From the NCBI RefSeq assembly GCF_900169075.1, contig NZ_LT827015.1, forward strand, positions 620,001 through 684,000: a stretch of 64,000 nt of DNA. The letters run 5' to 3'. The DNA is from Chryseobacterium phocaeense (GTDB lineage: Bacteria > Bacteroidota > Bacteroidia > Flavobacteriales > Weeksellaceae). Positions 1-7,337 of the stretch are shown here, one piece after another. Positions within the stretch are counted from its first letter, which is position 1; the number at the start of each line of letters is the position of its first letter. A program made the position numbers and the translations under genes. The notes beneath the pieces were generated by a model. That model saw only the letters and a program-made list of their open reading frames with translations, did no database searches and had not been told where the DNA came from.

Positions 1-1251
1 AATTTAAAAGCTCAGAACCTGGAATATTCTCTTACCGTATGCGGAAGAGACGGAAATGATGAGGTTTACAGGATAGGATCGCTTCGGGAACTGATCTGGG
101 GAACAGAAGATCCGGAAGCCGTGATGGAGAAAATTGCAGACGGTTCGGTAAAAATCATCACCTTAACGATCACAGAGGGCGGCTATAATCTGGATAAGGA
201 AACCGGAGCTTTTATTTTGGATGATGAGAACATTCAGCATGATTTAAAAACATCCGGAACTCCTTCAACAGTATTCGGATTTGTGACGGAAGGACTTCGC
301 CGGAGAAAACTTAAAAATAACGGAGGGATTACCGTGCTTTCCTGTGATAACCTGCAGCACAACGGTAATACCGCTAAAAAAGCATTTACCACTTTCATAG
401 AAGCTAAGGATAAAGAGCTTGTGGAATGGGTGAATGCCAATGTTACATTTCCCAACAGCATGGTAGACCGCATCACACCGGCGGTAACCCCGGAAGATGT
501 GCAACGGCTTAATGAAAAAAGCGACCTGAAGGATCTGGCTCCTGTATATTGTGAAGATTTTGCACAATGGGTCATCGAGGATGATTTTATTGCAGGCAGA
601 CCTGCGTGGGAAAGGGCAGGAGTAGAGTTTACGGATGATGTCACTGCTTTTGAAAACATGAAACTGAGCCTTCTGAATGCTTCCCATACCTTACTCTCTT
701 ACCCTTCTTTCCTTATGGGGTACCGGAAAGTAGACCAAGCCATAGAAGATCAAAATGTGGTGAAATTCATCCGCAATTTTATGGATATGGATATCACGCC
801 TCTGGTTCCCGCTCCGAAGAATACTAATCTGGAAGACTATAAAAAAACACTTCTCGAAAGATTTTCCAACCACAGTGTCAGCGACCAGGTAAGCAGGCTG
901 TGCTTTGACGGAATGTCAAAATTCCCGGTATATATTATTCCTAATCTGTCCATAATGATCAAGGCAGGAATGGATCTTACCCGGCCGGCCTTTCTGATTG
1001 CTTCCTACAGACATTATCTCAAATATAAAACAGACGATCAGGGGCATTCCTATGAAATTGGAGAGCCCTGGCTGACTGCTGAAGATCAGAAACTGATTGA
1101 GGACGAAGATCCTGCTGCTTTTTTGAGCGTATCCGCTTTGAAAGGAACTGACTTGAAAACCTCAGCAGCGTTTGTTGACTTATTTGGTCGGTTTGTCCAT
1201 CAGATTAAAAATGAGGGAACCGGTTCTGCTCTAAAATCAATCCTAAAATAA
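1..1251 (+). CDS. Mannitol dehydrogenase family oxidoreductase (5' partial)
   Basis: NAD(P)-dependent polyol or hexuronate dehydrogenase of the family that contains mannitol 2-dehydrogenase and fructuronate reductase. The reading frame is open from base 1, so the N-terminal Rossmann part lies outside the window; 416 codons remain before the TAA. Family signatures seen are the TEGGYNLD block, SCDNLQHNG, and the NSMVDRITP block carrying the conserved active-site Asn region. The C-terminal helical domain has SKFPVYIIPNL, where the family places its catalytic Lys. The next gene, a FucP-type sugar transporter, starts 7 bp later, so the two are probably one sugar or sugar-acid catabolic operon. The exact substrate (mannitol, fructuronate, tagaturonate or another) cannot be decided from this fragment. 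Confidence 0.85.
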   Translation, partial: NLKAQNLEYSLTVCGRDGNDEVYRIGSLRELIWGTEDPEAVMEKIADGSVKIITLTITEGGYNLDKETGAFILDDENIQHDLKTSGTPSTVFGFVTEGLRRRKLKNNGGITVLSCDNLQHNGNTAKKAFTTFIEAKDKELVEWVNANVTFPNSMVDRITPAVTPEDVQRLNEKSDLKDLAPVYCEDFAQWVIEDDFIAGRPAWERAGVEFTDDVTAFENMKLSLLNASHTLLSYPSFLMGYRKVDQAIEDQNVVKFIRNFMDMDITPLVPAPKNTNLEDYKKTLLERFSNHSVSDQVSRLCFDGMSKFPVYIIPNLSIMIKAGMDLTRPAFLIASYRHYLKYKTDDQGHSYEIGEPWLTAEDQKLIEDEDPAAFLSVSALKGTDLKTSAAFVDLFGRFVHQIKNEGTGSALKSILK

Positions 1252-1258
1252 TTTCGCC

Positions 1259-2608
1259 ATGATCATGAATTCTGAACCCCAGCCAATGGGCACAAAATCC
1301 AATAATGCGATTCTGCCGTTTGTTATCATTACCTTCATTTATTTTATTGTGGGTTTTTTAACCACAGTGAATGAGCAGCTGCAGGCCCCTTTGAAATTTA
1401 CCTTCCTCAGTCATGCGGGAGGGCTGAAAAACACATTTACAACATTAATTTCCTTTTTCTTCTTTCTGGGCTATCTTCTGAACGGAACCTTGGGGAGTAA
1501 GTGGGTTAACACTTTCGGGTATAAAAATACTATTCTGAGAGGCCTTTTCTTTATGATCTCCGGACTGTTTATGTACCTGTGTTCTTCCTGGGTCGGGTAT
1601 CAGTATCCGGAATTGAAGTTCAGTATCAAAGATGCGGTGATTCCTTTCGGATTTGTAATTTTTGTGGTAGGATCTTACCTGATGGGAACATCGGCGGCCA
1701 TTATCCAGGTGGTGGTAAATCCTTACGCAGCTTCCTATGAATTAAAAGGAACCCAGCCCGTACAGCGTCTTAATATTTTAACAGCGATCAATTCTATAGG
1801 AACTACATCTGCCCCTTTTTTTGTGACGGTTATTATGTTCAGCGGAATTTCCATTGAAAATATAGAAATTAAGCAGCTTCTTCTGCCGCTTTCCATCCTG
1901 ATCATGTGTATCCTGATCATTATTGTCATTACGAAAAGGCTTCATTTACCGGACATCGCCCATACCAGAGCTGTCGCCGGGGAAAAGCTGGAAAGAAGCA
2001 TCTGGTCGTTCAGACACTTTGCATTCGGAGTTCTTGCGATTTTCTTTTATGTAGGGACGGAAGTAGCCATTGGAGCAAATATTAATCTGTATGCATTTGA
2101 GCTGATGGATTCCGGGCATCCGATCACCTTCTTTGGGAAGACTGATATCATTATCGGAGGAATGGATCTGGGGATTCATGCATTACTGTCCACATTGTAC
2201 TGGGGTGGATTCCTGATAGGAAGGGCGGTATCAAGCTTTTTCAGTAAGATTTCTGCAAGAACCCAGCTGGCTGTCACTACTATTCTGGCTGCCATCCTTG
2301 CCTTAATTTCTATGATTACCCAGAACTTATGGTTCCTGGTAGCCATCGGATTGCTACATTCTTCCATGTGGAGTTGTATCTATTCCCTTTCTATTAAAGG
2401 TTTGAATAAATATACTTCAAAAGCTTCGGGAATTTTTATTTCAGCCGTATTTGGAGGTGCTGTTTTTACGCTTGTACAGGGAGGGCTGGCAGATATTTTC
2501 GGATCATGGAGATGGACCTGGTTTCTTACTGTGATCTGTGAATTGCTTATGCTGGCATATGCACTGTTCGGATCGCGTATACGCGAGAAAGACCTTTTAG
2601 ATAAGTAA
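1259..2608 (+). CDS. FucP-family sugar:H+ symporter (MFS)
   Basis: Major facilitator of the L-fucose or glucose/galactose permease type, 449 residues with about 12 hydrophobic segments, expected in the inner membrane. The first helix region contains GFLTTVNEQLQAPLK, the typical FucP-like opening in which polar residues sit inside TM1. The gene lies 7 bp after the dehydrogenase gene on the same strand, so it probably imports that enzyme's substrate or precursor. A second MetAsn start lies two codons inside (MIMN); the first ATG is reported. It resembles the transporter at 41510-42940 in family but not in context. The substrate is unknown. Confidence 0.85.
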   Translation: MIMNSEPQPMGTKSNNAILPFVIITFIYFIVGFLTTVNEQLQAPLKFTFLSHAGGLKNTFTTLISFFFFLGYLLNGTLGSKWVNTFGYKNTILRGLFFMISGLFMYLCSSWVGYQYPELKFSIKDAVIPFGFVIFVVGSYLMGTSAAIIQVVVNPYAASYELKGTQPVQRLNILTAINSIGTTSAPFFVTVIMFSGISIENIEIKQLLLPLSILIMCILIIIVITKRLHLPDIAHTRAVAGEKLERSIWSFRHFAFGVLAIFFYVGTEVAIGANINLYAFELMDSGHPITFFGKTDIIIGGMDLGIHALLSTLYWGGFLIGRAVSSFFSKISARTQLAVTTILAAILALISMITQNLWFLVAIGLLHSSMWSCIYSLSIKGLNKYTSKASGIFISAVFGGAVFTLVQGGLADIFGSWRWTWFLTVICELLMLAYALFGSRIREKDLLDK

Positions 2609-2797
2609 GGAAGATGGAAGATGGAAGATGGAAGTCCGGGTGAAATGAAGAACCGGACGTGTTTTTTTCTTCTCTTTTAATGCCCGTCTTTAATAAACCT
2701 GCCAGATACTGAAAGTCTGGCAGTACTTCCAGCCTCCCTCTTCCAGCTTCCTTTCCCTTTTCACTCAAAAAATAATCAACCTTTTAAAAAACACAAT

Positions 2798-3532
2798 ATG
2801 CTTAAATATCATCTGTTGTTCATTTTCTCTGTAGTCCTGGGAAATTTGTCATCGAGTGCACAGGAGCTGCATTCCGCTCTACAGCTAAGAAACAGTCATC
2901 TGTGGAGAGGGCTGGAAGTGTCTGCCGGATTGGTGTATACCGGAGACCTGCATCTGGATTTTAAGAATTTTTACGGTGGTTTCTGGGCTGGCGGCAATGT
3001 AGACGGTTCTTATAAGGAATTTAACCATTACATCGGTTACAAGAACAAACATCTGGTGCTGGAACTTTGGGATATTTATAATTTTTCTCCCGGTGCAACC
3101 TATAATAATAAGGAATATTTTAATTATTCCGCCCGTGAAACCGGACGTTTCTGGGATTTCAGATCCTTTTATACCATCAGTGAGCAGTTTCCTCTGGTGC
3201 TCAGCTGGAATACGGTGGTTTTCGGAAGGGACAGGAACAGCACCAATACGGAAAATAAGTATTCCACCTTTGTTTCCGGCGAATATCCTTTGTATAAAAA
3301 AGAAAGTCTGGAAGTCCGGGGCAGGGCAGGATACGGTTTTGCCCTGAACAACAGCAACGGGGAAAAGAACAATTTCTTTGCAAAAGAAGCAGGATTCAAT
3401 GAAATAAGCCTTATGGTTTCAAAGAGCTTTACGATTGAGGGCTATAAAATTCCTGTTGGGATCTGGGCGATGTGGAACCCGGTCAATAACAATGCGTTTC
3501 TTCAGTTTTCTGTCCAGGCGTATTCATTTTAG
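2798..3532 (+). CDS. Putative outer-membrane beta-barrel protein
   Basis: 244 residues. An N-terminal signal peptide of about 21 residues ends near SSSAQ. The rest alternates polar and aromatic or hydrophobic residues in short strands and ends with a hydrophobic and aromatic strand finishing in Phe, the usual end of an outer-membrane barrel. The opening LRNSHLWRGLEVSAG resembles small putative porins of Bacteroidota (TorF-like), but I cannot assign a substrate. It stands alone, 190 bp after the sugar transporter. The gap holds a short GAAGATG triplication and no clear terminator, so co-transcription with the sugar genes is possible. Function is inferred only from shape. Confidence 0.6.
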   Translation: MLKYHLLFIFSVVLGNLSSSAQELHSALQLRNSHLWRGLEVSAGLVYTGDLHLDFKNFYGGFWAGGNVDGSYKEFNHYIGYKNKHLVLELWDIYNFSPGATYNNKEYFNYSARETGRFWDFRSFYTISEQFPLVLSWNTVVFGRDRNSTNTENKYSTFVSGEYPLYKKESLEVRGRAGYGFALNNSNGEKNNFFAKEAGFNEISLMVSKSFTIEGYKIPVGIWAMWNPVNNNAFLQFSVQAYSF

Positions 3533-3625
3533 AGCATAAAAATTTGAATATTAAATAAAACAGTTTAATTTTTTGAACGTTTTTTATTGTTAAATAAGAG
3601 CTAATCGGCTTAATAGATAAAATTG

Positions 3626-3669
3626 AAAAAATAAATAGACAATATTGTCTATTTATTTTTTTAGCTTTG
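3626..3669. promoter_or_regulatory. 36-bp perfect palindrome with overlapping -7 box (TetR operator)
   Basis: Bases 3626-3643 and 3644-3661 are perfect 18-base inverted complements; the core is AGACAATATTGTCT. A flavobacterial -7 box TAGCTTTG occupies 3662-3669, directly against the palindrome. The TetR ATG follows at 3674, so the transcript would be leaderless or nearly so. A TTG at 3645 is only 14 nt upstream of the -7 box, shorter than usual. I infer that the TetR protein binds here and represses its own operon. Confidence 0.75.
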
Positions 3670-3673
3670 TTAC

Positions 3674-4237
3674 ATGAAACAGAGAGGACAAGTTGTAATC
3701 GATAAAATTCTGGATACTGCCGACAGATTATTTTATTCGCAGGGCTACAGCAATACGGGGATTAATCAGATTATTGATGAAGCGGATATTGCAAAAGGGT
3801 CTTTATACAAACATTTTGAAACAAAAACAGATCTGCTGGTTGCTTATGTGCAGAGAACACATGAACTTTGGTTCACCCGTCTGGAAGCTGCAATCAATGA
3901 AATTGCAGATCCTAAGGAAAAACTGTTGGCTCTTTTTGATCATCATACCCGGAGACAGGAAGTCAGGCAGTTCGGAGGCTGTCCCTTTATAAAAGCCAAT
4001 GATGAAGCGGGAACGGACGATCCAAGGTTTTTAGCGGAAATACAGGCACAAAAAATCCACAGTAAAGAATTCATCAAAATACTTGTTGAAAATTCCGGTC
4101 ATAAAAAATTCCTGTCGGATGAAGAACTGGCAGAAACCATTTACATCATGCTGGAAGGATCCATCGTTACCGCTTCCGTTTTCAAAAATGCTGAAGAGAT
4201 CCAGGCTGCAAAAAAAATCATTCAAAAACTGATCTGA
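3674..4237 (+). CDS. TetR/AcrR family transcriptional regulator
   Basis: 187 residues. The N-terminal DNA-binding domain (about residues 5-55) carries the family's helix-turn-helix: GINQIIDEADIAKGSLYKHF followed by TKTDLL. The rest is the variable all-helical ligand domain, with Cys in GGCPFIKAN. It is first in a four-gene operon; its TGA ends at 4237 and the efflux gene's ATG begins at 4239. The perfect palindrome right before the gene is its likely operator. Known members of this type repress a neighbouring efflux pump until a drug binds. Here the pump is followed by two alkylation-repair genes, so the inducer may be a genotoxic or alkylating compound (inference). Confidence 0.9.
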   Translation: MKQRGQVVIDKILDTADRLFYSQGYSNTGINQIIDEADIAKGSLYKHFETKTDLLVAYVQRTHELWFTRLEAAINEIADPKEKLLALFDHHTRRQEVRQFGGCPFIKANDEAGTDDPRFLAEIQAQKIHSKEFIKILVENSGHKKFLSDEELAETIYIMLEGSIVTASVFKNAEEIQAAKKIIQKLI

Positions 4238-4238
4238 G

Positions 4239-5651
4239 ATGAAAGAGATAAAAAATAAATGGCTGGAGCTGATCATTGTATTGGCCGCGCCACTGCTTTC
4301 CGTGATTGATGTATTTATTATTAATGTTGCGATTCCTACCATTAAAAAAGGAATCCATGCTACGGATGGCGAGATGCAGCTTGTTATAGCAGGGTACCTC
4401 CTTGGATATGCGGCTTTCCTTATCACCGGGGGCCGGGCAGGAGATCATTTTGGGCGAAAAAAAGTATTCTTCTGGGGAATGTTTGCTTTTACTGTTGCTT
4501 CCTGTCTGTGCGGATTGTCGCAGACGGCTTTACAGCTGAACCTTACCAGGCTTCTTCAGGGGTTGAGTGCGTCATTTATGGTTCCGCAGACCATCGCATT
4601 CATTCAGGTTTTGTTTACGGATACCAGAGAACGGGCAAAAGCATTCGGGTTGTATGGAATTACCCTTGGAACTGCAGCTGTAATCGGGCAGGTATTGGGC
4701 GGCTATCTGTCGGATACCCATTGGGTCATTGAAGGCTGGAGATTGGTGTTCTTTATCAACCTTCCAATTGGAATCATAACACTTTGGGCAACACACAAGT
4801 ACGTCACTGAAACTGCAAAGCATCAAAATACAAAATTCGATTATACAGGAATTTTAATCCTGACCTTAGCTTTATTTTCCCTTATTTATCCGTTGATTCA
4901 AGGGCGGGAATCCGGCTGGCCACTTTGGAGTTTCGGGCTGCTGGCCGTATCGGTTTTGCTTTTTATCTTTTTCATTTATAACCAGAAAATCAAACTTTCC
5001 CACCATCAAAATCCACTGATCGACATCAGATTATTTAAGATAAAGGATTTTAATATGGGACTGGTTGCCGTGCTGTTCCATTTTATGCTGCACACGGCGT
5101 ATCTTTTACTGAGTGCGGTTTATCTGCAAAACGGGCTGGGTATTTCGGCACTGGATTCCGGATTGTATTTTATTTTCCCGGGAATTTTATTTATCATTTC
5201 TTCCGTTATGGCTTCAAGACTGATTGTGAAATTTGGGAAAAGGGTACTGCAGGTAGGTGTTGTTATTTTAATGGCCGCATTTTATTTTCAGATGACGCTT
5301 TGGAAACCGGGAATCAGCACCTGGCTGATTATTGGATTAATGGGGGTCTGGGGATTTGGAAACGGGCTTGTTCTTCCTTCACTGCTGAATATTGCCCTTA
5401 AAAACGTACCGGCCCGGTATGCCGGTGCAGCAGCGGGAATCTATTCAACTTTCCAGCAAACTGCGTCCGCACTGGGCGTGAGCATCATTGGCGGTGTCTT
5501 CTTTTACTTTTCAAAAGACGGATGGCAAACGGCTTATCATTTTGGAATCCTGTGTTTATTAATTTGTGTGGTCATCGTAGGATTGATGCTGCAGCTGCTC
5601 CCGGGTACAAAAACAGCTGATGAAAATGTCACCAATATCATATCCGAATAA
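4239..5651 (+). CDS. DHA2-type MFS drug transporter (EmrB/QacA-like)
   Basis: 470 residues with about 14 hydrophobic segments, the layout of the DHA2 drug:H+ antiporters. It has the motif A region GGRAGDHFGRKKVFF after TM2, the Pro-containing LLQGLSASFMVPQ segment and the motif C-like GIYSTFQQTASALGVS region late in the protein. It would sit in the inner membrane and export cationic or hydrophobic compounds. It is translated one base after the TetR gene and just before the O6-alkylguanine transferase gene. Regulation is by the TetR palindrome at 3626-3661. The real substrate is unknown. Confidence 0.88.
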   Translation: MKEIKNKWLELIIVLAAPLLSVIDVFIINVAIPTIKKGIHATDGEMQLVIAGYLLGYAAFLITGGRAGDHFGRKKVFFWGMFAFTVASCLCGLSQTALQLNLTRLLQGLSASFMVPQTIAFIQVLFTDTRERAKAFGLYGITLGTAAVIGQVLGGYLSDTHWVIEGWRLVFFINLPIGIITLWATHKYVTETAKHQNTKFDYTGILILTLALFSLIYPLIQGRESGWPLWSFGLLAVSVLLFIFFIYNQKIKLSHHQNPLIDIRLFKIKDFNMGLVAVLFHFMLHTAYLLLSAVYLQNGLGISALDSGLYFIFPGILFIISSVMASRLIVKFGKRVLQVGVVILMAAFYFQMTLWKPGISTWLIIGLMGVWGFGNGLVLPSLLNIALKNVPARYAGAAAGIYSTFQQTASALGVSIIGGVFFYFSKDGWQTAYHFGILCLLICVVIVGLMLQLLPGTKTADENVTNIISE

Positions 5652-5652
5652 T

Positions 5653-6165
5653 ATGAAAAATCAGAATCCGTTACAATATAAAGATGTTTCCTCACCGGTT
5701 GGCCTGATCAGGGTGATCGCTTCCGATAAAGGCCTTGCTGCAATTATCTGGGAAGGGGAAGATTGTAAAAGAACAAAGCTTTCGGTTCCTGTGAGAGAAG
5801 ATAACCACCCGATCCTGTTGAAGACCGAAGATCAGCTGAACGAATATTTTGAAAATAAAAGAAAGGTTTTCGATATTCCCTTTGACCTGAAGGGAACTGA
5901 GTTTCAGATAAAAGTCTGGGAGGCTCTGTTGAAAATTCCGTACGGTGTTACAAAAACTTATGGAGAACTGGCTGTCATTCTCGGTGATATAAAAGCGGTT
6001 CGTGCTGTTGGAGGTGCTTTGAATAAAAATCCGGTCTCCATTATAATTCCCTGTCACAGGGTAGTGGGGGCGTCAGGAAAACTGGTCGGTTTTGCCGGCG
6101 GTCTCGAAAATAAATCTGTTCTTCTCGATCTGGAACAAGGTTTTACCATGCAATGTTTATTTTAA
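5653..6165 (+). CDS. ogt: Methylated-DNA--protein-cysteine S-methyltransferase
   Basis: Suicide repair protein that moves the alkyl group from O6-alkylguanine to its own cysteine. The active-site motif PCHRVV is present with Cys near residue 134 of 171. The upstream helix YGELAVILGDIKAVRAVGGA is the DNA-binding part with the conserved Arg finger region. I chose ATG 5653, one base after the MFS stop codon. An earlier in-frame ATG at 5620 would add 11 residues inside the transporter gene. It is third in the TetR-pump-repair operon and is followed 9 bp later by an AlkA-like glycosylase, so the operon joins export with direct and excision repair of alkyl damage. Confidence 0.93.
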   Translation: MKNQNPLQYKDVSSPVGLIRVIASDKGLAAIIWEGEDCKRTKLSVPVREDNHPILLKTEDQLNEYFENKRKVFDIPFDLKGTEFQIKVWEALLKIPYGVTKTYGELAVILGDIKAVRAVGGALNKNPVSIIIPCHRVVGASGKLVGFAGGLENKSVLLDLEQGFTMQCLF

Positions 6166-6174
6166 AATTCAGGT

Positions 6175-6837
6175 ATGAAGAAAAATACAAACCGTCTGAT
6201 CCCGGAAGAAACTGAAACATTCAACCCTGAAAATTTTCAGGAATTGTGCAATTATCTGGCAGATCAGGATCAGGACTTAAAATTAATCCTCGACAATCAC
6301 GGCTATCCTCCGATGTGGACCCGTGCCAATACTTTTGAAACACTGGTTCATATTATTCTGGAACAGCAGGTTTCCCTGGCTTCGGCTTTGGCTGCTTTAA
6401 ACAAATTGAAGGAAAAGCTCACGGAAATTACTCCTGAAAACATTCTTAAACTGAATGATGAAGAAATGAGAGAATGCTATGTAAGCCGACAGAAAAACAA
6501 ATATATCAAAGGTCTTGCAGAAGCAATCGTAAGCGGCGGGATTAATCTTGAAAAGCTGCCTGCAATGTCCGGTGACGAGGTCCGGAAAACACTGGTCAGC
6601 CTGAAAGGAATCGGGAACTGGACGGTGGATGTCTATTTAATGTTTACCCTACAGAGAACAGATATTTTCCCGATCGGTGATCTGGCTGCCGTAAATGCCT
6701 TAAAAAGGCTAAAACAGCTTCCATCAAAAGCCACCAGAGAAGAAATCCTTGCCATTAGCGAGGAATGGAAACCCTTGCGGTCGGTGGCTTCCATGATGCT
6801 GTGGCATTATTATCTTTCGCAGTCTAAAAAAGAATAA
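6175..6837 (+). CDS. AlkA-like DNA-3-methyladenine glycosylase (HhH-GPD)
   Basis: 220 residues matching the HhH-GPD glycosylase core. The helix-hairpin-helix is SLKGIGNWTVDVYLMF around residues 141-156, followed by the catalytic Asp region FPIGDLAAVNAL. The early LEQQVSLASALAA helix is typical of AlkA-type enzymes. It lacks the N-terminal domain of E. coli AlkA, as short bacterial versions do. The enzyme removes alkylated purines in base excision repair. It is last in the TetR operon, 9 bp after ogt. No strong terminator is visible before the convergent MarR gene that ends 22 bp away. Confidence 0.9.
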   Translation: MKKNTNRLIPEETETFNPENFQELCNYLADQDQDLKLILDNHGYPPMWTRANTFETLVHIILEQQVSLASALAALNKLKEKLTEITPENILKLNDEEMRECYVSRQKNKYIKGLAEAIVSGGINLEKLPAMSGDEVRKTLVSLKGIGNWTVDVYLMFTLQRTDIFPIGDLAAVNALKRLKQLPSKATREEILAISEEWKPLRSVASMMLWHYYLSQSKKE

Positions 6838-6859
6838 AAATAAATTTCAGGATTGTATT

Positions 6860-7285
6860 TTAGTGTTCCGATATATGGGTTAATGCCTTGTTAAGCAGTT
6901 CAGTAAACGTTTTTAATTCCCCCGGACTCAGGATTTTTCCAAATTTAACCGTAACGCTTTCCCTGAAATTTTCAGAATTATCGACAATAAATTTCCCTTC
7001 ACCGGTAACACTCAGATTGAAAATTCTTCGGTCAGAAGAAGACTGGTCCTGCCGGATAAATTTATTTTCGAGCAGGAACTTTAGTTGTTTTGAAATGGCG
7101 GCCTGACTGATACCAAATGCTTTTGCCATCTGCTTCCCCGTGATCCCTTCATGACGGTAAATAAACTCTATAATATTGTAATGGGTAGCTGTAACACCAC
7201 TGATACTGCCCTTATTCATATTGGCCAGAATATAACACTGCAAATCGGTAAAGGCATTATAAAAGTCTTTCTGGGTTTTGTTCAT
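6860..7285 (-). CDS. MarR family transcriptional regulator
   Basis: 141 residues with a winged helix-turn-helix: GITGKQMAKAFGISQAAISKQLKFLLENKFI, then the wing SSSDRRIFNLSVTGEG. The DRR wing motif is diagnostic of MarR proteins, which release DNA when they bind small phenolic or drug ligands. It is divergent from the UvrA-like gene with 52 bp between starts. That gap holds the -7 box for this gene (complement of 7319-7326) and two similar half-palindromes, so it likely controls both itself and the UvrA-like ATPase. Confidence 0.9.
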   Translation of the reverse strand: MNKTQKDFYNAFTDLQCYILANMNKGSISGVTATHYNIIEFIYRHEGITGKQMAKAFGISQAAISKQLKFLLENKFIRQDQSSSDRRIFNLSVTGEGKFIVDNSENFRESVTVKFGKILSPGELKTFTELLNKALTHISEH

Positions 7286-7298
7286 CGATTAAAAATGA

Positions 7299-7326
7299 TT
7301 AACTTAGTTAAATATTAGCAAAGTTA
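7299..7326. promoter_or_regulatory. MarR operator pair and -7 box between divergent genes
   Basis: Bases 7299-7311 read TTAACTTAGTTAA, a 13-bp perfect inverted repeat around one central T. A related sequence TTAGCAAAGTTAA follows at 7315-7327. The minus strand of 7319-7326 reads TAACTTTG, a TAnnTTTG -7 box about 34 bp before the marR ATG. The second site overlaps this box, which fits autorepression. Confidence 0.6.
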
Positions 7327-7337
7327 ATAAAAATATT

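Noticed and set aside
2614..2633. GAAGATG triplication after the sugar transporter
   Set aside because: Simple short repeat without hairpin or conserved context.
5620..5652. Upstream in-frame ATG for ogt
   Set aside because: It would overlap the transporter gene by 32 bases, and the added residues are not part of the family; ATG 5653 directly follows the transporter stop.
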